Assembly: GCA_009785715.1 (NCBI GenBank)
Contig: WQVT01000048.1
Coordinates: forward strand, 1-9,750
Origin: Acidimicrobiaceae bacterium
Lineage (GTDB): Bacteria; Actinomycetota; Acidimicrobiia; Acidimicrobiales; Palsa-688
Length of the DNA stretch: 9,750 nt
Direction: 5' to 3'
Shown here: positions 6,203-9,750 of the stretch, piece by piece
How positions within the stretch are numbered: the stretch's first letter is position 1
How the letters are laid out: each line of letters begins with the position of its first letter
Program-made: the position numbers and the translations under genes
The notes under the pieces: model-generated
Seen by the model: only the letters and a program-made list of their open reading frames with translations
Told to the model about the DNA's origin: nothing
The model's database searches: none

Positions 6203-6814
6203 TCACGGCGGCTCGGTGAAGAGGTCGAGTTGGGCGGGGCGCTCGAGGGGCGCCTTCCACGCGGAACGGGCGGCTACCCGCCGGCCCGGGTTCGGGCGAT
6301 CCGCTCTCTCGACGACAACCGGCGAAACGTCCTCTGCAGTTGTCGGGTCCACCAGGCTCCATCGCAGGAGGAATGACGGGTCGAAACGCCCGCCGTTGTA
6401 GCGGCGGCAGCAACGGGCGCAGGCCATCGCCGTCGTGGGGCGGCGGTATCGCCTCAGCGTGGTGGCACAGATCGCGCAGACGGCGACCCACCGCGGTGCG
6501 GGATGCACGACGCTTCGGGGGTCGGCCCTCGTCGAGGGCCGGGCGCCGAGCCGGGACGCCATCTTCTTCCAGGCCGGACCGTGTCCCGTGCCGGGGGTGA
6601 GGGCGTGGGCGATCTCATGGAGAATGGTGTCGGTTGTCTCAGCGACCCCGTTGAGCCTGACGTAATGCCTCGAGAGGCTGATCGTCCGCGTGTGGTGGTG
6701 GCACGCACCCAAGCGGGTCTTGGCATGGTCCCAGCGAAAGCTCCAGGTCGGGCCGAGATGGCTGGAGATCAGCCGCTTCGCCAGGTCCTCCGCTTCGCTC
6801 AGGTCCATGGACAC
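6203..6814 (-). CDS. SprT-like zinc metalloprotease with C-terminal beta-clamp binding peptide
   Basis: A 203-residue protein from GTG 6814; ATG 6808, two codons in, is an equally good start. The SprT fold covers about residues 5-140. It holds the zinc protease motif H66-EIAH70 preceded by a hydrophobic stretch, a third ligand candidate H78 in GTGHGPAWK, and a zinc ribbon C113-x2-C116 with C132-x2-C135. Residues 150-190 look disordered. The protein ends QLDLFTEPP, and Q195-LDLF199 matches the consensus beta-sliding-clamp binding pentapeptide QL[S/D]LF. SprT domains are related to eukaryotic Spartan, which cleaves proteins crosslinked to DNA and reaches replication forks partly through a PCNA-binding peptide. 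A DNA-protein crosslink repair role here is inference. It is divergent from the glycoside hydrolase and unlikely to be functionally linked to its neighbours. Confidence 0.87.
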   Translation of the reverse strand: MSMDLSEAEDLAKRLISSHLGPTWSFRWDHAKTRLGACHHHTRTISLSRHYVRLNGVAETTDTILHEIAHALTPGTGHGPAWKKMASRLGARPSTRADPRSVVHPAPRWVAVCAICATTLRRYRRPTTAMACARCCRRYNGGRFDPSFLLRWSLVDPTTAEDVSPVVVERADRPNPGRRVAARSAWKAPLERPAQLDLFTEPP

Positions 6815-6840
6815 TGAGCCTGCCAGGCGGGTGTGACAAA

Positions 6841-6920
6841 GTCGGGGGATCCCGCCTCCGGCGGGGTGTCGGGGGATCCCGCCTCCGGCGGGGTGTCGGG
6901 GGATCCCGCCTCCGGCGGGT
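6841..6920. repeat. Three tandem 27-bp GC-rich repeats between divergent genes
   Basis: Units at 6841-6867 and 6868-6894 are identical; 6895-6920 is the same but one G short. Each unit begins GTCGGGGGATCCCGCC and contains the palindrome GGGATCCC and the hairpin CCCGCC-TCC-GGCGGG. The sequence just before (about 6820-6834) looks like a more decayed partial copy. The third unit runs directly into the GGAGGAGG Shine-Dalgarno of the glycoside hydrolase. There are no unique spacers, so this is not a CRISPR array. A tandem terminator is unlikely because no T-tract follows. Confidence 0.92.
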
Positions 6921-6928
6921 GGAGGAGG
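6921..6928 (+). promoter_or_regulatory. Strong ribosome binding site of the glycoside hydrolase
   Basis: GGAGGAGG lies 4 bases before GTG 6933 and 7 before GTG 6936. It is among the best Shine-Dalgarno matches in the window. The CCTCC in each upstream repeat unit is its exact complement, so local pairing could hide it. Confidence 0.7.
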
Positions 6929-6932
6929 TGCC

Positions 6933-8111
6933 GTGGTGGAGCGTCACGATCCAGCAGCCCTACGGCGGATCGCGGCCGGCGTCATGGAGCTCCACTGGAG
7001 GCCCGACCACGGCTACACGGTGCCGAACAGTCAGACCTACCCGTGGCTGTGGCTCTGGGATTCCTGCTTTCACGCCCTGATCTGGGACGCCCTCGACGAC
7101 GAGCGGGCGGTGACGGAGCTAGCCGCGGTGTTTCGTCGTCAGAGCGGCAGCGGCTTCATCCCCCACATGGCCAACTTCCCCCCCGAGAGCGCCACGGCGG
7201 AGATGTGGGGCGCTGCCGGGTGCTCGGCGATCACCCAACCGCCGATGTACGGCCACGCCCTGGCCGTGCTGGCCGCCCACGGTCGGGATGTCGAGCGCTT
7301 CGCCGAGCCCGCCCTCCTGGGGCTCAGGCATCTCTTCGACCGGCGCCGTGCGCCCTGTGGCCTGATCCGCAGCTACCACCCCTGGGAGACGGGGGCGGAC
7401 GACAGCCCGCGCTTCGATCTCGGCCGGCGCCCTCCCTACTCCCGGCCCCGATGGGATTCCTTCCACTACAAGCTGGTCGGCGCGCTGGATGTGCGCGACG
7501 GCGAGGCGATCGGCAGCAGCGCGTTCGACCTTTGCCCGGCCGGATTCAACGCCCTGGTGGCCTGGAACGCCCGGGAGGCGGCCGCGGCACTCGGCGACCG
7601 CGACCTCCTCGACGATGCGACCGCCCTCGCCGAGACGATCGACGCCGTGCTGTGGTCGGAGGAGGAAGCAACCTGGTGCGACGCCTGGCCGGACGGAACG
7701 GCGGCGTCGAGCGTGCGGGTCGTCGACGCCCTTCTGCCGGCGCTCGTGACCCCGGAGCGCGACCGCGCCGGCCGCGCACTCGGCCTGGCCACCGACCCAG
7801 CCGCGTTCGGCCTGCCGTTCGGCCCCGCACAGGTTCACCCGGCCGAAGAGACCTACGAGGCCGAACAGTACTGGCGAGGACCCGCCTGGCCGTCGCTCAC
7901 CTACCTGTTGTGGCGGGCGGCCCATCAGCGGGGCCTTGGGATCGAGGCGGAACGCCTCGAGCTCATGCTCCGGAGGGGGGCGGCGGCGAGCGGCTTCGCC
8001 GAGTACTGGAATGCCGCTTCCGGGGTGGGGCTGGGCGCGATCCCCCAGTCGTGGGCGTGCCTCGCCATCGTGCCGGACGCGGATCGGACGGCGGGCGCGA
8101 GCGGCGAGTAA
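6933..8111 (+). CDS. Glycoside hydrolase with (alpha/alpha)6 barrel, GH63/MgH1-like
   Basis: A 392-residue protein from GTG 6933 (GTG 6936 equally possible). It has no signal peptide and is probably cytoplasmic. Motifs in order: YPWLWLWDSCFHA (W42-D43), IPHMAN, AITQPPMYGHAL, HPWETGADDSPRFD (151-162), YWRGPAWPSLTYLLW (from Y313) and GFAEYWN (E357). In GH63 mannosylglycerate or glucosylglycerate hydrolases the catalytic acid is the Asp in a T-G-x-D-x-S-P-R-W-D-like block and the base is the Glu in a F-x-E-Y-W/F block; both are present as D156/D157 and E357. Family members open alpha-glycosidic bonds with inversion. The actual substrate (glucosylglycerate, mannosylglycerate, a trehalose-like disaccharide or an oligosaccharide) is not decided by sequence. 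At 392 residues it appears compact for the family. No transporter or osmolyte synthesis gene lies nearby. Confidence 0.83.
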   Translation: MVERHDPAALRRIAAGVMELHWRPDHGYTVPNSQTYPWLWLWDSCFHALIWDALDDERAVTELAAVFRRQSGSGFIPHMANFPPESATAEMWGAAGCSAITQPPMYGHALAVLAAHGRDVERFAEPALLGLRHLFDRRRAPCGLIRSYHPWETGADDSPRFDLGRRPPYSRPRWDSFHYKLVGALDVRDGEAIGSSAFDLCPAGFNALVAWNAREAAAALGDRDLLDDATALAETIDAVLWSEEEATWCDAWPDGTAASSVRVVDALLPALVTPERDRAGRALGLATDPAAFGLPFGPAQVHPAEETYEAEQYWRGPAWPSLTYLLWRAAHQRGLGIEAERLELMLRRGAAASGFAEYWNAASGVGLGAIPQSWACLAIVPDADRTAGASGE

Positions 8112-8120
8112 CCGCCCTGG

Positions 8121-8171
8121 GCTCAGCGCACGTCGATGCTCAGCACAGGTCGACGCTCAGCGCACGTCGAC
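8121..8171. repeat. Three 17-bp tandem repeats covering the dgt stop codon
   Basis: Units: 8121-8137 GCTCAGCGCACGTCGAT, 8138-8154 GCTCAGCACAGGTCGAC, 8155-8171 GCTCAGCGCACGTCGAC. On the - strand, 8171-8155 encodes the last residues VDVR and the TGA of the dGTPase, and the two further copies lie just after the stop. This looks like tandem duplication of the gene's own 3' end. The GTCGAC arms at 8149-8155 and 8165-8171 can pair as a 7-bp stem with a 9-base loop. Since both flanking genes converge here the stem might aid termination, but there is no T-tract. Confidence 0.85.
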
Positions 8172-9260
8172 GCCACGCGGCAGTCGGGCGGGGTCCCAGT
8201 CGAGTTCCGTGACGGCGGTGGAGAAGGCGTAGCGGTCGGTCATGCCGCCCACCCAGCTGACGGCCGCCCGCAGCGCCTCCTCGCTTCCTGCCTCGATGCC
8301 GCTCGCCCCGGGCGGCCCCGACCGGGCCATGCGCCCGGGATGGTCGGCGAAGTGCTCGACCAGGGCGCGCAGGACCTCGATCACGGCGGTGGCCTGGTGG
8401 ACCGACGCCGGCCGAAGATAGATCCGCCGGTAGTTGAGGTCCCGGAAGGCGGCCAGAGCCTCGGCCGTGTCCGGGTCCATGCCGATCCTGCCGGATGCGG
8501 CCACCGTGTCCACCACAGCGCGGATGAACGTGTCCAGCTGTTCCCTGCGGGTCTCGCCGCAGCGGCCGGCCACCACGTCGGGCAGGGCGGAGGGCGGGAC
8601 GACCCCTGCGGCGACCGCGTCTTCGAAGTCATGGCAGACGTAGGCGATGCGGTCGGCCCAGCTCACGACCTCGCCCTCGGGCGTAGCGGGTGAGGGGCGC
8701 GACCAGGAGTGGCAGCGGACCCCGTCCAGGGTCTCGGCGCAGAGGTTCAGGGATGGCAGCACGACGTCGGCGCCCCACACCGCGTGGTCGTACCCGCCCT
8801 CGACGAATGGGCTGAGCGCGTCCTCGCTGGCGTGCCCTCCGGGGCCGTGCCCACAGTCGTGCCCGAGCGCGATCGCCTCGGCCAGCGCCACGTTGAGCCG
8901 GCAGGCGCGGGCGATGGCCGTGGCAACCTGGGCGACCTCCAGGGCGTGGGTGAGCCGCGTGCGCTGGTGGTCGGCGGGTCGGACGAAGACCTGCGTCTTG
9001 CCGGCCAGGCGCCGGAAGGCGGTGCAGTGCAGGATCCGGTCGCGGTCCCGCTCGAAGCAGGTCCGCCACGGGTCTGGCTCCTCCTCCCGGGCTCGATGCC
9101 CCCCGCCCGCCGCCCGCGTCGCCCCCCGCGCGAGCGTGGCCTCTTCGATCTCCTCGCGGGCGGAACGCTCGAGGACCTGCACCGGGTGACCGAGCCCCTG
9201 GTCGTCCGGGTGGGCGAGGACGACCTCGAGGTCGCCGGCGCGGCGGGCCGTGCCGGCCAT
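8157..9260 (-). CDS. dgt: dGTPase-family HD-domain deoxynucleotide triphosphohydrolase
   Basis: A 367-residue protein. ATG 9260 was chosen because GGAGG (9270-9266) lies five bases upstream and GC3 is uniformly high from there. An in-frame GTG at 9359, six bases after a TACCTT -10-like hexamer, would give a leaderless 400-residue form. The N-terminal block PDPWRTCFERDRDRILHCTAFRRLAGKTQVF (62-92) is the hallmark of dGTPase-like proteins. The HD metal ligands are H105 (LTHALEVAQ), H134-D135 (GHDCGHGPGGH) and D203 (SWADRIAYVCHDFEDA). The family cleaves dNTPs to deoxynucleosides and triphosphate in the cytoplasm, helping control dNTP pools; some members are activated by other nucleotides. The C-terminus ends inside a 17-bp repeat. 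It is convergent with the glycoside hydrolase and divergent from the DUF3107 gene. Confidence 0.92.
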   Translation of the reverse strand: MAGTARRAGDLEVVLAHPDDQGLGHPVQVLERSAREEIEEATLARGATRAAGGGHRAREEEPDPWRTCFERDRDRILHCTAFRRLAGKTQVFVRPADHQRTRLTHALEVAQVATAIARACRLNVALAEAIALGHDCGHGPGGHASEDALSPFVEGGYDHAVWGADVVLPSLNLCAETLDGVRCHSWSRPSPATPEGEVVSWADRIAYVCHDFEDAVAAGVVPPSALPDVVAGRCGETRREQLDTFIRAVVDTVAASGRIGMDPDTAEALAAFRDLNYRRIYLRPASVHQATAVIEVLRALVEHFADHPGRMARSGPPGASGIEAGSEEALRAAVSWVGGMTDRYAFSTAVTELDWDPARLPRGVDVR

Positions 9261-9441
9261 GGTCGCCTCCCAGCGCTGCCGGCGTTCGGCTGCGACCTCG
9301 TCGAAGTCAGGAGCCTGACCCGGTTCGGCCTTCGAGGGGGTCCATTCCACGCGAGCCACGATCTCAAGGTAGCGAGGGGGTGTGACATCGAAGCGTCGAG
9401 GGGAGCGGGTCACCGGCCGGAGGCCTGTGCCGTCGAATCCC

Positions 9442-9459
9442 CGCGCGGTTTTCCGCGCG
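9442..9459. promoter_or_regulatory. Perfect inverted repeat CGCGCGG-TTTT-CCGCGCG
   Basis: A 7-bp GC-only stem with a TTTT loop. As RNA it would be a very stable hairpin on either strand. It lies about 180 bases upstream of the dgt ATG and 270 upstream of the DUF3107 start. No T-tract follows, so it is not a classic terminator. Confidence 0.45.
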
Positions 9460-9463
9460 CTCC

Positions 9464-9519
9464 TGCCGCGCGATCGAGCGGCCATGTGGGCCTCCATCGC
9501 GCTGAAAAATCGCGCGGCA
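9464..9519. promoter_or_regulatory. 11-bp inverted repeat with 34-base spacer
   Basis: TGCCGCGCGAT (9464-9474) and ATCGCGCGGCA (9509-9519) are exact reverse complements. A shifted pair, GCGCGATCG (9468-9476) and CGATCGCGC (9520-9528), also matches exactly, so alternative pairings or paired operator sites are possible. The 34-base spacer is close to three helical turns centre to centre, which could suit looping or a dimeric regulator. Confidence 0.45.
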
Positions 9520-9544
9520 CGATCGCGCGTCCCGCACCCACCCG

Positions 9545-9568
9545 GTTCGCGCATCCCGGGCCGCGAAC
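9545..9568. promoter_or_regulatory. Inverted repeat GTTCGCG-N10-CGCGAAC
   Basis: Perfect 7-bp arms at 9545-9551 and 9562-9568. The half-site order is the reverse of the actinobacterial LexA box (CGAAC-N4-GTTCG), so it is not a normal SOS box. It is a possible operator; function unknown. Confidence 0.35.
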
Positions 9569-9656
9569 GAGAGCCCCCCCGCCCCGGCACCCCGCCCCAG
9601 CACCCCGCGCTCCTCCCGGCCGGACCGCTGCGGGACCCCATCCCTGGGCAGCCGCC

Positions 9657-9662
9657 TACGAT
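9657..9662 (+). promoter_or_regulatory. Possible -10 element for the DUF3107 gene
   Basis: TACGAT matches the TANNNT pattern and would place the transcript start near 9669, about 55 bases before the GTG. No good -35 is visible 17 bases upstream (GACCCC), so support is weak. Confidence 0.25.
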
Positions 9663-9724
9663 GGCGAGAGGACGGAGCCCGCCAGCGAGGCTCCTGGAGC
9701 AGGTCGAGAGGAAGAGAGCGCAAC

Positions 9725-9750
9725 GTGGACGTCCGCATCGGGGTAACCCA
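9725..9750 (+). CDS. Start of a DUF3107-like small protein (partial)
   Basis: Only eight codons are visible before the window ends: GTG followed by DVRIGVT. A purine-rich GAGAGGAAGAGAG tract (9706-9718) ending six bases before the GTG supports translation here. The opening resembles the M-[DE]-V-[RK]-I-G-V start of DUF3107 proteins, small conserved actinobacterial proteins of unknown function. With so few residues this is a suggestion only. Confidence 0.5.

Larger units (their letters stand above)
9261..9724. other. 464-bp intergenic region, no convincing gene
   Basis: This gap separates two divergent genes. The dgt frame stays open upstream to 9641, but beyond 9359 the encoded residues are Arg/Gly/Ser-rich without recognisable motifs, and third-position bias weakens beyond 9260. 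The region is unusual for repeated GCGCG/GATCG words and perfect inverted repeats at 9442-9459, 9464-9519 and 9545-9568. It is most likely a regulatory region with promoters for both genes. No tRNA or rRNA structure was recognised. Confidence 0.6.

Noticed and set aside
6841..6920. CRISPR-like array
   Set aside because: The units are directly contiguous with no unique spacers; this is a plain tandem repeat.
8112..8171. Rho-independent terminator between the convergent hydrolase and dgt
   Set aside because: A 7-bp stem is possible but no T-tract follows on either strand; it is better described as a tandem repeat of the dgt end.
6833..8212. A 459-codon + strand open frame starting in the 27-bp repeats and overlapping the glycoside hydrolase
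   Set aside because: It is Arg/Gly/Pro-rich with no motifs and lies out of frame with the GH63 motifs, which are clearly real; a high-GC shadow. The 27-bp repeat (nine codons) only makes its N-terminus look regular.
9545..9568. LexA/SOS box
   Set aside because: The actinobacterial box is CGAAC-N4-GTTCG; here the half-sites are in reversed order with a 10-base spacer.
9270..9641. N-terminal extension of dgt to GTG 9641 (494 residues)
   Set aside because: The added upstream residues are low-complexity Arg/Gly/Ser without motifs, GC3 bias drops, and a strong Shine-Dalgarno sits before ATG 9260.

Overview
The window comes from a very G+C-rich chromosome with codon third positions dominated by G and C, many GTG starts and tightly overlapping genes. 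Together with the start of an apparent DUF3107 protein at the right edge and an actinobacterial-looking dGTPase and Mrp, this suggests Actinomycetota, possibly the Acidimicrobiia branch. That placement is an inference from protein style; no rRNA or other marker lies in the window.

Left part (1-2379, + strand): the end of a System I cytochrome c maturation operon, read as ccmF (3' end only), ccmG, ccmH and a ccmI-like gene. Each start overlaps the preceding stop by 1-4 bases, so the four are almost certainly co-transcribed and translationally coupled. CcmG reduces the apocytochrome or its partner, CcmH presents the CxxCH cysteines, CcmI chaperones the apoprotein and CcmF attaches heme.

Middle (2398-4499): a SufR-like winged-helix regulator with three C-terminal cysteines (- strand) is divergent from mrp, an Fe-S carrier ATPase (+ strand). 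The gap between them holds a 13-bp palindrome overlapping -10-like sequences on both strands, which suggests a self-contained Fe-S-responsive switch. Downstream of mrp, 4546-6196 encodes a membrane-anchored or exported molybdopterin oxidoreductase of the sulfite-oxidase fold and an overlapping four-helix cytochrome b of the formate dehydrogenase gamma type, a likely two-component periplasmic redox enzyme.

Right part: a SprT-like zinc protease (6203-6814, - strand) ends in QLDLF, a textbook beta-sliding-clamp binding peptide. It is divergent from a GH63-type glycoside hydrolase (6933-8111, + strand), and the gap holds three tandem 27-bp repeats abutting the hydrolase Shine-Dalgarno sequence. 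A dGTPase-family HD hydrolase (8157-9260, - strand) converges on the hydrolase, and its stop-codon region is tandemly triplicated. The 464-bp gap to the DUF3107 start (9725) has no convincing gene but contains several perfect GC-rich inverted repeats.

The best candidates for something undescribed are the clamp-binding SprT protease, the repeat/Shine-Dalgarno arrangement before the glycoside hydrolase, and the SufR-like/mrp switch. Four separate short tandem repeat tracts (15-, 15-, 27- and 17-bp units) are also a lot for under 10 kb. No CRISPR array, insertion sequence, tRNA or rRNA was found.
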